Source: Dermacentor variabilis (taxonomy: Eukaryota > Arthropoda > Arachnida > Ixodida > Ixodidae). Taken from it: a DNA stretch of 64,000 bases. Position 1 is the first letter of the stretch. Each line of letters starts with the position of its first letter. The position numbers and the translations under genes are program-made. Below are positions 10,228 through 21,904 of the stretch, one piece after another. The notes under the pieces are model-generated. The model was not told where the DNA came from. It saw only the letters and a list, made by a program, of their open reading frames with translations, and ran no database searches. The stretch spans positions 202,133,750 to 202,197,749 of the forward strand of contig NC_134570.1 of assembly GCF_050947875.1 (NCBI RefSeq), in the 5' to 3' direction.

Positions 10228-12722
10228 TAATGTCGGCAACCTCTGCAAATATTCTCGACCTGATCCTTACAAACAATCCTGACCTTTGCTCTGATATCAC
10301 CCACTTAGATGGCCTTTCTGACCACACCATTATCTCGAGCAACCTCACATGGCCGTTTAACACACGACAAGCCACCAACAAAAAAATCAGATGCTACAAC
10401 AGAGCCAACTTTGCTATTATGAATTCCGAATTATTGAGTTTTTCAGAGCACTTTATTGACAGGCACCTATCATTCACGGTAAAAAAAAATTGGCTTTTGT
10501 TTCAAAAATTCCTCAAAGAACTAATAGAAAAATTCATACCTACCATTACAATAATAAAGCAACCGTACTGCTCCCTGGTTCACGTAGCAGCTTCGGCGTT
10601 TAAACGTTAAAGAAAACGACTCTACAGACGGGCCGATAAAAACGTTACGTCGGTTTCTTGGCTGCGTTACAAAGCCTGCGATAAAAAATACGAACATTAT
10701 TTAAAACCACACGCCGTTTTGCCATAACCTAACATCTATGATTAAAAATAACCCTCGAAGATTCTGGCGCATCGTGAATCCCAAACAACATCCTGATATC
10801 ACTCTTCATGATAGCAACAACATTTCACTTCCGGAATCACAATGCGCAAAACTTCTAAATGAGACATTCACGGCTTTTACCTGGGAGGATATTACTACCG
10901 CACCTATGAAGGATTGTATATTTGACATCGACATGCCAGAAATCGATGTGACCGTAGCGGGCATATTTTCTCTGTTGAATAAACTGAAAATTTCTTCTAC
11001 ATGTGATCATAATGGTATCAATAACACTATACTGAAAAATACACGCCATGGCATGTGTGGTATTCTGACGGCCCTTTTTTTCACCATCCCTCGCGACAGG
11101 CACTCTTCTCGATGGTTGGCGAATAGCCAAGGTAGCGCCCTTTTTCAAGTCAGGCGACCGTTCATCATGCAACTACAGACCTATTTCGCTAACGAGTACT
11201 ATATGCAAGGTCATGGAACACGTCATTCACTTCCAAATTGCCAAATATTTAGAAAGCCACAACATAATATACCAGTATCAGCACGGTTTCCGCAAGGGCT
11301 ACTCTTGTGAAACACAACTTGTAGGGTTTGTTCATGACTTACACTCATCCATTGACATTGGTTTACAAGCAGATGCAGTTTTCGTTGATTCCTCCAAAGC
11401 TTTTGATCGCGTTCCGCACAACAGATTACTTCTCAAGCTTGCATTAACCCTAACGTCCTCGCATGGGTTAAAGCTTTTCTTTCCTCCAGGCTCCAGTTTA
11501 CTTCCGCTAAGAACTACAATTCTTCTTTTGCCCAGGTTACTTCCGGTGTCCCCCAGGGCAGCGTGCTAGGTCCTTTACTTTTCTTAATATATATTAACGA
11601 TCTCCCTTCTTGCGCTACATCCCGGGCTCGTCTCTTTGCCGATAATGTCGTAATTTACCGCACAATTTCCCCTGATATCGATCACCAATGCTTGCAATCT
11701 GGCCTTGATGCAATTACCTTGTGGTGCTGCAAATGGCTGGTGCCGCTTAATATCTCTAAAAACATGTTAATGACATTTAAAGGCCGAAAGTCTCAAATTG
11801 AAAACAGTTACTTCATTAATAACAGCACGACTGAGTCTTCCACTTCCTACAAATATCTTGGCCTTCATTCCAGTCTGACCCAACGTAGCATCACCATATC
11901 AATTTAACCTTGGCAGCTGCGAACCGTACTCATGGAATACTTAAACGAACCCTCAAGCAGGCGCCACCACTCGTATGAAAACAAGCATATATCACAATCA
12001 TTCGCCCGAAAATTGAATATGCTGCGGCAATTTGGCATCGCCATCAGGTATATCTAGCCTCTAAGCTTGAAGCCCTGCAGAACCGTGCTGCTCGATTTAT
12101 TTTTTCAGATTATTCAACATTCACCAGCGTTACATCTTTAAAGAAACGTGCCGGTTTGCAATCCTTGAGCCTTCGTCGAAAACATTGTCGCTTATCACTA
12201 TTTCATAAAATTTTCCACCACTCCTCACTTCGTAATGATTTTTTTCAGTCACCGCCGATTATCTTTCCTCGCCGCGATCACCCTAACAAAGTGGAATGCA
12301 TTTTGTGTCGGTCATCAACTTTCGCTCAACCCTTCGTACCACGCACTATCATCGATTGGAGCGGTTCACCCTCATACATAGCCATGAAAACTGACATAGC
12401 CAAATTTAAGGAAACAATTTGCACTACTGTGACTTGCTGTTAAAAATGTTGTGTTTTCTGATTAAGTGGGTTTCCCTGATATTTTGGTTGCTTTGTGAGT
12501 TGTTGCTTGCTCCTGATGTTTTTACGTACGTGAAATTTTTTTCTTTTTTTCGGTTTCTTGGCTCGATATGATAACTACACTGCCTTGTTGAGCGAGAAAA
12601 AAAATGTCTTCTAAATGTTCTTCTTTTCATGTATGCTGTACATGAATGTACACTTGTGCTTTTCCTTGTAGCCCCCCTCCCCTATAAGTAATACCCTCCT
12701 TCGAGGTCCTTTAGTGGTGCTG

Positions 12723-12757
<35 letters not shown>

Positions 12758-12762
12758 ATACG
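10228..12762 (+). mobile_element. CR1/Jockey-group LINE, 5'-truncated, with (AAAT)n tail
   Basis: The element begins inside the endonuclease C-terminus and ends in a (TAAA)n run at about 12722-12760. This tetranucleotide tail and the protein order EN-RT are typical of CR1/Jockey-group non-LTR retrotransposons. No TSD was recognised. Confidence 0.85.
10230..12443 (+). pseudogene. LINE ORF2: endonuclease end plus reverse transcriptase, several lesions
   Basis: The piece at 10230-10610 carries the end of an AP-type endonuclease (ILDLILTN..., GLSDHTII). After a stop, 10738-11160 holds the RT palm entry (LLNKLKISSTCDHNGINNTIL). A frame change near 11160-11210 leads to the block HGFRKGYSCETQL and FVDSSKAFDRVPHNRLL at 11213-11480. 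Another leads to SVLGPLLFLIYINDLP and the catalytic box at 11563-11907. The box reads LFADNVVIY, so the second catalytic Asp has become Asn and polymerase activity would be lost even without the frameshifts. The thumb and C-terminus (SLRRKHCRLSLFHKIFHH) follow to 12443. An ordinary dead LINE copy. Confidence 0.85.
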
Positions 12763-12874
12763 TATATTTAAATATCTTGTTGCGCGGTATTGTGTATACG
12801 TGCAGTGAACTTTGTTTTCAGTGAAACTTTTTTCCGCTTTATGGATATCTTTGCATTTGTATATTCCATTATAT

Positions 12875-13027
12875 TGCTACGGGGATGCTGCGAGTATAGA
12901 AAGACTATATTTGCAATATATATACAGGCTGAGCCAGAGTAGTTAAGATGGCTGACCATCAATAATACGCAGCAGCCAGTGTCTGCGATTTTCTTCGTCC
13001 TCTCTCTTCTTCCATCCTTCCGTAACA
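12875..13027 (-). repeat. 3' LTR of the Gypsy element
   Basis: 153 bp, ends TGCTACGG...CCGTAACA on the + strand. It matches 19439-19591 along its whole length. The first base pair of the inverted terminal motif has mutated (TGCTA for TGTTA). Confidence 0.9.
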
Positions 13028-13669
13028 GGAGCACCGGGTGGCGAAGTGCCGTCTCGGCGCATGGTAGGCAAAGAATTGCGAGCGAAGTATAGCTTCAGCC
13101 GCGAAACGTGCACGACGTCAACAGGCGTCTGACTTGAGGATGCATCGAAGTGTAGCGGCGAAATCTCGTAATTTACGTCGTTAACTTGGTGTGCGACTTC
13201 ATAAGGCCCCGTGTAGCGAAAGAGAAGCTTCTGAGAGAGGCTAAGCCGACGAAATGGTGACGATAGGAACACCCAAGCACCTACCGCGAACTTAACATCC
13301 CGTTGGGAGCGGTCGTAACGCTCTTTTTGTATATGCTGCGAGGCTTATAAACAATATCAGGCGACTTGACGTGGCATGTGAGCGCAATCGATGACTTCTC
13401 GAACGTACTCATTTGCAACACGCGGCACAGAAGGGAGCATGGGTTCAAACTGCAATGTGAGGTCGCGACCATACAAGATATAGAAAGGCGCATATCCGGC
13501 GGAGTCATGTCGAGACGAGTTATACGCGAACATCACGTAAGCTAGCGTGGCGTCCCAGTCGCGGTGATCGTTGGAGACGTACATCGACAGCATCTCTGTG
13601 ATTGTTCGCTTGAAACGTTCCGTAAGACCGTTCGTTTGTGAGTGGCAGGCGGTGGACATAGTCAGCTTG

Positions 13670-14690
13670 AGATTACGGACTTGACCTCGCTGTTATTGTG
13701 TGGCCCAGTTTAGGCGACTGCAGCAAAGCGTAGGACGAGCCCACACCTGCTGTATCGGGCAATAACCGGAAATGAGGCACGCATATGGGTTCCGCGAAGA
13801 GGGGACGCGGGCAGCACTCACGCGTGAAGAGAAAGCGGATCAGTGGCTGCACCGTAGAAAAGGCACTAGAACTGCACCCCCGCTCGGAACAAAAGGCTAG
13901 AAGGGAAGATGCAAAACCGAAGGGGAGCGTTCGGGGAGAAGAGCGTGAAGATGAAAGAAGGGGGGTGCGCTAATGCCAACGCGCTCCCCAAATGTCCCGT
14001 CACGGAATTTGGGCAACGCGACGCTGCCGAGCCGCTTTGATGTTTGGCATTCGCGTGCCCTTGCTAAGGATTGCCGTGAAAATGGCGGTAGCTTTATCAC
14101 TTAGCCGGCACACAGCTGCACGGGAGACAGATTTCTCAGTACTGGCAGGGTAGCCCGCTGTCCGGCGGATATGGAGTTAATAATCCGCTATTTCACGGAA
14201 CATTCTCCCCAGCTTGTATGGCGGCCGGTTGCAGGTGAAAAGAGGGAAGACATCAGGGGCCGATACTCGCAGTCCAACGTAGGGGAGAGGGGGGTGGCAC
14301 GTGTCTTTGAGAAATCCTATCCCCTGGCGTGTTCTAAAGAGTGCCACTGTTTCCACGAATGCCGTGTGCGGCACGAAAGTGGTTGTGCTATTGGTTACAA
14401 TGATGTGAACTCGCATGTGTGATTGGCTGGTTTGCGAATTCTTTGTACAACTGAGGGCTTAAAAAGTCATGTTGTGTGGAAAAAAGAGAGCGGAGCTTTG
14501 GGCTTGGACCCGGACAGACGCTTCGGCGTTTGAATAAAGCGTCACTTCATCGGATAACGGCTCTGCCTTCGCGTTGCCACCGCGCACTCGAGTCATCGAG
14601 GGGCGCCGACTTCGGACCTTCAACACCTTCCCTCCTTGACTAGCATTGAAGTTACAAGAGGACAAGGGAAAGGAAATTAACTGACATCTT
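13670..14690 (+). mobile_element. Insertion inside Gypsy integrase; possible solo LTR
   Basis: About 1 kb interrupts the integrase core. It is GC-rich, begins near TGTTATTGTGTGG at about 13691 and has AATAAAG at 14532-14538 followed by about 100 bp, which is the layout of an LTR in + orientation. I cannot fix the right edge or find a TSD, so the class is uncertain. Confidence 0.4.
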
Positions 14691-15145
14691 CTGCTCAGTG
14701 GCACAAGAGCGGAGGAGGTCATCGACAACTTCAGCTATGAACGAGCAGCCGCGGTCTGTAACTGTCGAGGTGCACCGTGGTAGAGAATGACGTCGTGGAG
14801 CAGAAAATCGGCGACGTCTCTTGCGCAACTAGTCGGCAACGCCTTTGTTATCGCGTAGCGTGTCGCGTAATCAGTAGCGACGGCGGTCCACTTATTCCAT
14901 CAAGTCGTCGTCGGAAAAGAACCAAGCAGGTCAAGGCCTACCCGAAAAAACTGTTCAGGGGGAACTTCAATTAGATGGAGTCGTCCGACAGGTGCCATTG
15001 GAGGTTTCTTCCGGCGCTGACACAGTTTGCAAGTTGCGGCATAACGACGCACTGAGTGGCAGAGACCCGGCCAGAAGAACCGGCGTCGTACGCGGTCGTA
15101 TGTTTGCAAAATTCCAAGGTGTCCAGCCATCGGTGCATCGTGAAG

Positions 15146-16262
15146 TTGTTTTTTTTTCTTTCTTTATTCAAGTTCTTTATTTGCATAATAATCAGGTTAC
15201 AAATGGGGATTATACATACATACAGAGGGAGGTCCCATAGTCAATAGACTGTACAGGGGACCTCCCATTACAAATGAGTAGGATATATGAATACAAAGCA
15301 GCTATATGCAAAGACAAAAGACACCATGTTAAGTTAGTCACTAGCTTACGCAGTAAAATATTTAACGAAACAAAGCACTTATTAATATAATGATAACGAT
15401 CAAATTGTTATATTGAGTGCAAAAATTTACGAAGTTTTGATTTGAATGTGTAAAAATGAGAGAATATCCTAATATGACACGGTAATGAGTTCCAAAGTAA
15501 TGTGGCTGAAAAGTTAGTAGTAAATTTACCATAATTAGTTCTAGGTTTTGGTAGTAAATAGCTGTTGGTAGAAGCGAAACGGGTAGACGTGGAAAATGGA
15601 TACTGGCTGGTAGTAATTATAGGGAACGGGAGCTTTCCGTTAACAGATTTATAAACAAGTATTCCAAGTGAGTATTTATTTAGTTTCTGTAACGATAAAA
15701 TGCCGTTAGATCTGAGCAATGGAGATGCTTCCGATGTGTAGCTGCTACGTGTAATGATGCGAATTGCTTGATTTTGGGTATGCTGTAGTGGAGATAAATG
15801 TGTAGAATACGTGTTTCCCCATGATGATATGCAATAGTTAATATGCGTGTGAATAAAAGCGTAGTAGAGGGAGATGAGTGTCTTCATATTAAAGAAATTT
15901 CGAACTTTAATTAATATTCTAATTCCATATGCTGCCTTCTTTGTTAAGGATAAAACATGCTCGTCAAATTTTAGGTGTTTATCTAATATGACGCCAAGAA
16001 ACAGTGCACTATCAGTAGGATAAAGTACACCGGAGGCAAAGGTTAGCGATGGATACACTGAGATATGTTTTTGTTTAGCTGAGAAGATGACGAAGTTAGA
16101 TTTGGCAGTATTAATGTGTAGTTTGTTAAGTTGGCACCAAGTTATAGTATTTGCCGCGTCGTGATTAAGCTTACACATCAGTGAATCAAGACTTTTGTCT
16201 GAGGAGAAGATGGTAGTGTCGTCAGCGTAAAGGATACAGTCAGAGGACTTTAGGTACTTCGA
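15146..16262 (-). mobile_element. Non-LTR LINE nested in the Gypsy element, 5'-truncated
   Basis: The coding frame 15408-16262 starts abruptly at the RT active site (DCILYADDTTIFSSD, intact YADD). It continues without a stop through the thumb (FLGVILDKHLKFDEHV), YYAFIHTHINYCISSWGNTY and the C-terminal KPRTNYGKFTTNFSATLLWNSLP to a natural stop. A 3' UTR and a short oligo(A) tail (oligo-T at about 15149-15157 on +) follow. The Gypsy frame can be rejoined across it (SVEV then LHDAP). CR1/Jockey group. The uninterrupted frame indicates it is much younger than its Gypsy host. No clear TSD. Confidence 0.88.
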
Positions 16263-16595
16263 CGGATCACAGATGACGACGAAGGACAAGGAGCAACTGG
16301 GGGACGTCAAGGTTGATACTACGGCGGTAGAGCATGCCGTCGTGCAGAACGACCATACGGCACATGCCGTCTGTGCGGCCAGATTGCACTCTGGTGATGA
16401 TAGACTGTAACAATGCGTCGCGTTGTTGTTCAGTGCGCATGTCGATCATGTCAGTCAAAGCCACCAGGCAGGTCACGGATCATGTGCAACAGGATCGGGA
16501 GGATCTATGGGGTGACGCGAGAGGCAGTCAGCGTGCTTGTGCAGGCGTCCAGTCTTGTAATGGACACTAAACGAAAATTCCTGGAGCCGCAGAGC

Positions 16596-17985
16596 TCAGC
16601 GACCAAGCCGTACAGTCGGGTCCCGAACGGAAGAGAGGCAGCAGAGTGCGTGATGGTCTGTGACGACCGAAAACGTGCGGCCGTACAAATATGGCCGGAA
16701 CTTCGCCACAGCCCAAACTAAAGCCAAGCACTCTCGCTCGGTGATCGAGTAATTTCTCTCGGCAGGTGACAGCAGGCGGCTGTCGTAAGCTATCACGCAC
16801 TCGGTACCATTCTGTTGTGGGCCAGAACAGCGCCGATGCCATGGCCGCTTCCGCCTGTGTGGACTTCGGTCGGTGCAGATGGATCAAAGTAGGCAAGTAT
16901 GGGAGGGTTAGTCAGAAACCCGATGCGAGCGGCGAACGCGTGAGCCTGCTCCGGGCCCCATGGGAATGGCTTGTTCTTCTTTAGAAGATCTGTCAAAGGC
17001 CGAGCAACGTCGGCAATGTTTTTGATGAAACGGCAAAAGTAAGAATGCAGGCCGACGAAGCAGCGCACGTCAGAAGCAGAACGTGCCACAGGGAAGCTGC
17101 GTACGGCGCAAACTTTTTCCGAATCTGGTTGGACACCGGACGTGTCAACGAGGTGTCCCAACACGGTAATCTGACGGCACCCGAATTGACACTTAGTGGA
17201 GTTCAGTTGAAGGCCGGCTTTTCGGAAAACCGCAAGAATAGCAGCGAGTCTGGTAACGTGGCTGCCGAACGTGGGAGAAAAAACAATAGCGTCGTCAAGG
17301 TAACAAAGACAGATGGTCCATTTGTAGCTTCGCAGAAGAGAATCCATTATACGTTCAAATGTCGCTGGAGCATTGCATAGGCCAAAGGGAATGACATTGA
17401 ACTGATATAAGCCATCCGGCGTGATGAAGGCCGGCTTCTGGTTGTCCATTTCATCAACTGAAATCTGCCAGCAGCTGGATCGAAGATCGATGTACGAGAA
17501 GTATTTAGCTCCGTGCAAGCAGTCCAAGGCGTGGTCGATGCCTGGTAGTGGGTAGACGTCTTTTCGCGTGATCTTGTTTAACTGGCAATATACGATGGAA
17601 GAACGCCAGGTACCATGTTTCTTTTTCACAAGGACGACAGGCGAAGCCCAAGGGCTGGTTGATTGTTTGACGACCTCTTTGCGGAGCATTTCGTCCACTT
17701 CTGATTGGATGACTAGACGTTCAGCATGCGATACGCGTTAGGGGCGCCGACGAAGAGGATGCGTGTCTCGAGCGTTTATACGGTGGTGAACAACAGATGT
17801 TTGGCCTAAAGGCCTGTCGCCGAAATCAAAGATGTCACTGTGAAACTGTGTCAAACTGGTGAAGTATGTCCGTGGCTTCTGCACAGGTGAAGTGAAGTGC
17901 AATCATTTTCGCGAAGTGAATCGGTAAGGAACCAGAGCTGTGAGCTGCAATTGGCGCTAATAAGCCACTAATAAGACATTATTAA
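16596..17985 (-). pseudogene. Gypsy reverse transcriptase and RNase H
   Basis: The linker VVHHRIN...GAPNAYRM leads into the RT at 17698. RT blocks seen in order: SPWASPVVLVKKKHGTWR, DVYPLPGIDHALDCLHGAKYFSYIDLRS, FITPDGLYQFNVIPFGLCNAPATFERIMD, the intact catalytic YLDD in CLCYLDDAIVFS, then GLQLNSTKCQFG and the connection domain with FVGLHSYFCRFIKN. RNase H starts with [25 protein letters not shown], where the first catalytic Asp of the usual TDAS is replaced (TGGS). A frame change near 16795 moves to [24 protein letters not shown] and DHHALCCL. These enzymes make element cDNA. Confidence 0.88.
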
Positions 17986-17989
17986 TAAT

Positions 17990-18025
17990 TATAAAATATA
18001 ATTAATAATAATTATAATAATAATA
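17990..18025. repeat. ATT/AAT-rich microsatellite inside the Gypsy linker
   Basis: An imperfect ATT/TAAT run that encodes a non-biological Ile tract on the minus strand and marks where the pol frame is disrupted. Confidence 0.7.
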
Positions 18026-18228
18026 ATTAATAATAAGACATTCAGACTCTCATTGTCAAATTCAGAACCACTAGAGACGCTGGCCATGAACATGCCAGGC
18101 GGAATCACTTGAGGCCACAGGCTGAAATTCAGAAGCGGTAGAACGACGTCGTTATTAGTAACCGTGACCGACGTATGCGGAACCGCAACGTCCCGGTTGA
18201 AAAGCACGTCGATGATGGGGCGAAGCAC

Positions 18229-18735
18229 CTATTCACCATCAGGAACCTGTGGCTGGGCGGTAAAAGTGACGTAAGTAACTGCCTCGGGTGACAGACGCAC
18301 ACCGTGAAGCGAGTACAAGTGCGATGGGCAGGTGCTCAGAACATCGGCGAGTTCAGGCATTTCTAACTGAAGAACACCGATCGCGCAGTCGATGAGAGCA
18401 GAATGAGTGGATAAAAAGTTCAACCCAAGTATACCGTCGTGAGGGCAGTTGTCGATCACAGCAAAGAGAACAGAAGTAGGGTGGTCGGCTATAGTTAAAC
18501 GCGCAGTATAGATTCCAAGAAGAACGAGCACGCCGCCGTTGGCCACACGAAGCACTGGGGCCGCTGCTAGGATGAGGACCTTCTTTAAACGTCTACGTAG
18601 CCTAGCATTAATCACAGAAACGTGGGCTCCAGTGTCGACGAGTGCTTGGAAAGGTACGCCGTCTATTTTAACGTCTATGTCACTTCTCCTTGTGGCACAA
18701 AGGATTTGCTTCTGTAGTAGGCAATGCAGCACCAC
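18229..18735 (-). pseudogene. Gypsy aspartic protease
   Basis: In frame with gag after one TAG. The retropepsin active site is clear in FQALVDTGAHVSVIN, followed by the flap region and the second signature ILGLNFLSTHSALID. The protease cleaves the Gag-Pol polyprotein inside the particle. A stop at 18229 is followed in the same frame by the linker towards the RT (to about 17990), where an ATT microsatellite has expanded and broken the frame. Confidence 0.85.
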
Positions 18736-19365
18736 CTACGAGGGCTCCATTCCTTCGTTTTCCGAAAGGGGGCGGCCAAACGCCACAGAGGACGAAAGGG
18801 GACGTGGCTGTGGCGAACGGGATGATGAACGACGTGTTTGTGGTGAATGATACTGGTGTCCGCGCGGCGATGCTGAGCCACTGTAACATGTGTTCTTAGA
18901 GTTGTCGGCGCTGTTAGACTCGGTGGTGGACAAAACATTGCGGGTATTTGCATCAAAACGGCTCAGATTGGTCGGCTTGCGAGGTGTTGAGGGCCACAGG
19001 GCACGTGCGGCGAGTTCCTGCTTTGCGGCAATCTTACGGCCGGGTGATTTGCCAAACAACCTTGTCAATTTTTGTTTGCATTGGCCCCAGCTGGTTAGCT
19101 CCTCTTCCTGGTTTTCGTACCACACTTTTGTCGTACCTCTTAGGTAGAACAGGTTAGCTAGCATGAGCATTGGGTCCCATCTGTTGATTCCACTCACGCT
19201 TTCGTACATAGCCACCCACTCTTCGACGTCGGCGCTTTCGATCCCGCAGAAAGTTCCAGAATCCGTGTTTTGCGCAACCACAACCGAGCGTGACAGCGAT
19301 GTAGCTGGCGACGGTGACGTTGGAGGCGGCAACGACGTTGATCCCGCGTGCTCACCGTCATTCAC
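18736..19365 (-). pseudogene. Gypsy gag
   Basis: 209 residues from an ATG at 19365. The region SGINRWDPMLMLANLFYLRGTTKVWYENQEEELTSW...LTRLFG is a retrotransposon gag (capsid-like) domain; it assembles the particle that packages element RNA. The C-terminal third is Ser/Arg/Pro-rich. No intact CCHC knuckle is seen. The frame ends at a TAG (18736-18738), and the protease follows immediately in the same frame. Given the age of the copy, the TAG is more likely decay than programmed read-through. Confidence 0.85.
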
Positions 19366-19438
19366 GGTGCGGACGGTGATGCGACGTCCACTGCGGAGCT
19401 CCGTTCCCTGCCATAGTATCCCCCACTTCCCACCAATA

Positions 19439-19591
19439 TGTTACGGGGATGTTGCGTGTATAGAAACGCTATACCTACAATATATATACAGGCTAAGTCA
19501 CAGTAGTTAAGAAGGCTGACCACCAACAACACGCAGCAGCCAGTGTCTCCGATCTTCTTCGTTCTCTGTCTTCTTTCATCCTTCCGTAACA
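19439..19591 (-). repeat. 5' LTR of the Gypsy element
   Basis: 153 bp with perfect inverted ends TGTTACGG/CCGTAACA. It is unusually short for a Gypsy LTR. It lies 73 bp upstream of the gag start on the minus strand. Confidence 0.9.
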
Positions 19592-19611
19592 ATATCTTCA
19601 CATTCCTAATG

Positions 19612-20868
19612 TACGATGGCGAGTCAAATGAAAGTAAAACAACCCACCCCGCACACAATGGTTCGGTTATGATCTGCGAGGCATGCGTGTAGCACAGAGG
19701 CAACTCTCTTTTAAAAAAGTGAGACGCAGGTGTGAGGATAAACGTTCTTTTATGCTCTCATACAGTGGGCTGAACATAGTTGCGAGACATAATGGACGCT
19801 CCAAAAGTTGAAGATCATGATGTCGTGAGGTTTTGACAGCTAAAGTTGTTTCCCAAAAAGAAATTAGACGCCGCATGGCTGCCATGTACGTTGAACATTG
19901 CATTTCATGGGCAATTGTGTAGCGTTATAGCAAAGGGTTCGAAGAAGGACGTGAAAGTTGCAAAGGCAATCCAAGACCGAGCCATAGCCACCGTGCAATA
20001 ACTACAACACAATTGTAAAAGTCGATGAGCTGAACTGACAAGAACACGGGATAAGCATCGATGAACTGGCAGAGTGTGCGAAAATCAGTCACGGTTCGGT
20101 TCACACCATAATTCATGCACGTCTCATTTGTCGGTTCTTGTGTGCGCAATGCCCAAGATTTTGAACCCCAGCCAGAAGGCAGAGAGGTTCGGCGCTGCCA
20201 TGATTCATCTGATCCGCTATCACATTGATAGTGACGACTTCTTGTCTGCAATTGTGACCGGGTAAATCATGGTGCCACTACTACGAGCATGAAACACGAT
20301 GGCAAAGCTTACAGTGGAAACAGTCGAATTGACCACCCAAAAAAAAACAACAAAAAATGCCGTCATTTCGGCCCGAAAGGCACTGTTGACTTTTTTTCCG
20401 ATCGTCAGGGGCCATTAAAGGTCGTATTTGCTAAACCTGGAGGGCCTATCGATCGTTTCTGATATGGTGAAACGTCGGTTCGGCTGTGTGTACCAATATG
20501 GAAAAACGTGCTCCGCGACAATTCCCGTCCCCGCGTTATGAATGAGGTTAACACAAAACTTGTTAAGTTCAAATGGGAAACGCTGCAACATCCACCAGAC
20601 AACCCAGAGTTGTTACTTTGTCACTTTCACCTTTTGGGGCAATTGAAAAAAAAGCTCAAGGGAACCAGATTCCAGATGACGTGAAAGAGTCAGCTACAGG
20701 CCTTTTGAAGCGGTAACCCAGGGATCTTTATGAGACGGCAATCACGTGACTCGTTAGTGAGTGGAACAAATGTCTAAATACTAATAGAGAAATGCTCAAA
20801 CTTTTGGATAAATTACCCCATTTGTCATATATTCACATTGACTGAGGTTCATTTGACTCGCCCTCGTA
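19612..20868 (+). mobile_element. mariner-family DNA transposon relic with TA target duplication
   Basis: The ends CGATGGCGAGTCAAATGAA (from 19614) and its near-reverse-complement TTCATTTGACTCGCCCTCG (to 20866) are terminal inverted repeats flanked by TA at 19612-19613 and 20867-20868. The length of about 1.25 kb is usual for mariner. Transposase remnants on + include an N-terminal piece (RRRMAAMYVEHCISWAIV, about 19868), and near the 3' end KFKWETLQHPPDNPELLLCHFHLLG, which is the region with the second catalytic Asp (normally SPDL.PCDFHLF) at about 20570-20660. Here that Asp is His. Many stops are present. Confidence 0.88.
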
Positions 20869-21904
20869 TATTTTGCAGAACTTCAGCTTTTTGTACGTCC
20901 TCTCTGTCGCGACTATTATTTCGGTGCAATTACAATACACGACCGGTGACACCTGCGCAATACATTGTAACAAAGAACAGCGTCATTGAGATTTTTCCCT
21001 GGCCGTTGCATATGTACTAAAATGTAAACAAGGTTCTTGAATGAGAAAGTTTCATTACAATATTTGTCCTCACCTTGTTCATTTTATGGTCTTTAATTTT
21101 TTACATAAGCGCCATGCACTGCTTTGCTGGTTTCGAAGTGATAAAGTTGTGAAGTTCGTGTGATATTTGCTGTACTCATTAAATATCACTTATTTCGGGC
21201 ACAATTTTCGGGACATGCAAGTATATTTTTATCAAGAAATACATATTTTACTCGTCTTGACATTGCACGGTGTTCCATAATTCCTTTGCGGAATCTTTGG
21301 CGATGGCACTGTAGTTATTATACAGGCATTTGATCCTTCGGCAAATTCTATAAGGTGAAGGCCGAGTGGCAACGTGAGACCCCCCCCTCTCCTTTCCGAA
21401 CGATATTTCTGGCTAGGCGATTGAGTACAAGCACGCAAACAGTGTTTCACAGTGAAAAGGCGGCTAAGGTCAGTCGTCAGCTTACACTTTCTTTTTAACC
21501 TTGGTAGCGAGAAGTGGCAGCTCTCCATAAAAAAAATTTCCGAGGCCGGGACATTCCGACACCAAGGGAGCGGTGTGGCGCAGATTAACTGCATCAGACA
21601 CAGGTATTGCGATATTGCGGGGTCACTATATTTACAGAATGGAGCCAGACTACACAAACATATTGGGAACTAGCGAGCTACTAATATATTAGTATCCTTT
21701 CACTTGCTGAAATTGTGCATCTCTGTGAGGAATGTCACACTGCACATTGCACTGTCTAGAAATAATTCTTACAGGGGTTTTAGAGAAGAAACGGGATCAT
21801 TTTATCAAATTTAGCTCAGCTTCATCTTGCCTCAGAATTACAATTACTTTTATTTCACAATATGCTTATAATTTTATATCATATTATTCAGGGAAAACAC
21901 TTGT
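20869..21904. other. Unassigned DNA, possibly repeat-derived at 21260-21480
   Basis: No coding element recognised. The block 21260-21480 has the look of a dispersed repeat, but nothing in the window matches it. Confidence 0.35.

Larger units (their letters stand above)
12943..16476 (-). pseudogene. Gypsy integrase, split by two insertions
   Basis: Pieces in order on the minus strand: pre-integrase region with DGMLYRR at 16267-16476; LINE insertion; H2C2 zinc-binding part (LHDAPMAGHLG...CKLCQRRKKP) at 14900-15145; first half of the catalytic core with DRGCSFIAEVVDDLL at about 14690-14900; a 1-kb insertion; second half with SQTNGLTERFKRTI (the core Glu) and WDATLAYVMFAYNSSRH at 13357-13668; C-terminal chromatin-proximal part RYTGPYEVAHQV...VVHVSRLKLYF at 12943-13272. 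The last frame runs on into the 3' LTR before stopping. Integrase inserts the cDNA; this copy cannot. Confidence 0.85.
12875..19591 (-). mobile_element. Ty3/Gypsy LTR retrotransposon, complete ends, old, with nested insertions
   Basis: Two 153-bp LTRs (12875-13027 and 19439-19591) start TG(T/C)TACGG and end CCGTAACA. The flanking ATAT at 12871-12874 and 19592-19595 is a likely 4-bp TSD. Coding order on the minus strand is gag, protease, RT, RNase H, integrase, the Ty3/Gypsy order. The LTRs differ at about 20 of 153 positions by eye (roughly 13%), so the insertion is old. A LINE (about 15146-16262), a possible solo LTR (about 13670-14690) and an ATT repeat (17990-18025) interrupt the internal region. 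The putative primer-binding site just inside the 5' LTR begins TGGTGGGAAG; I could not match it to a tRNA. No polypurine tract is visible before the 3' LTR. Confidence 0.9.
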
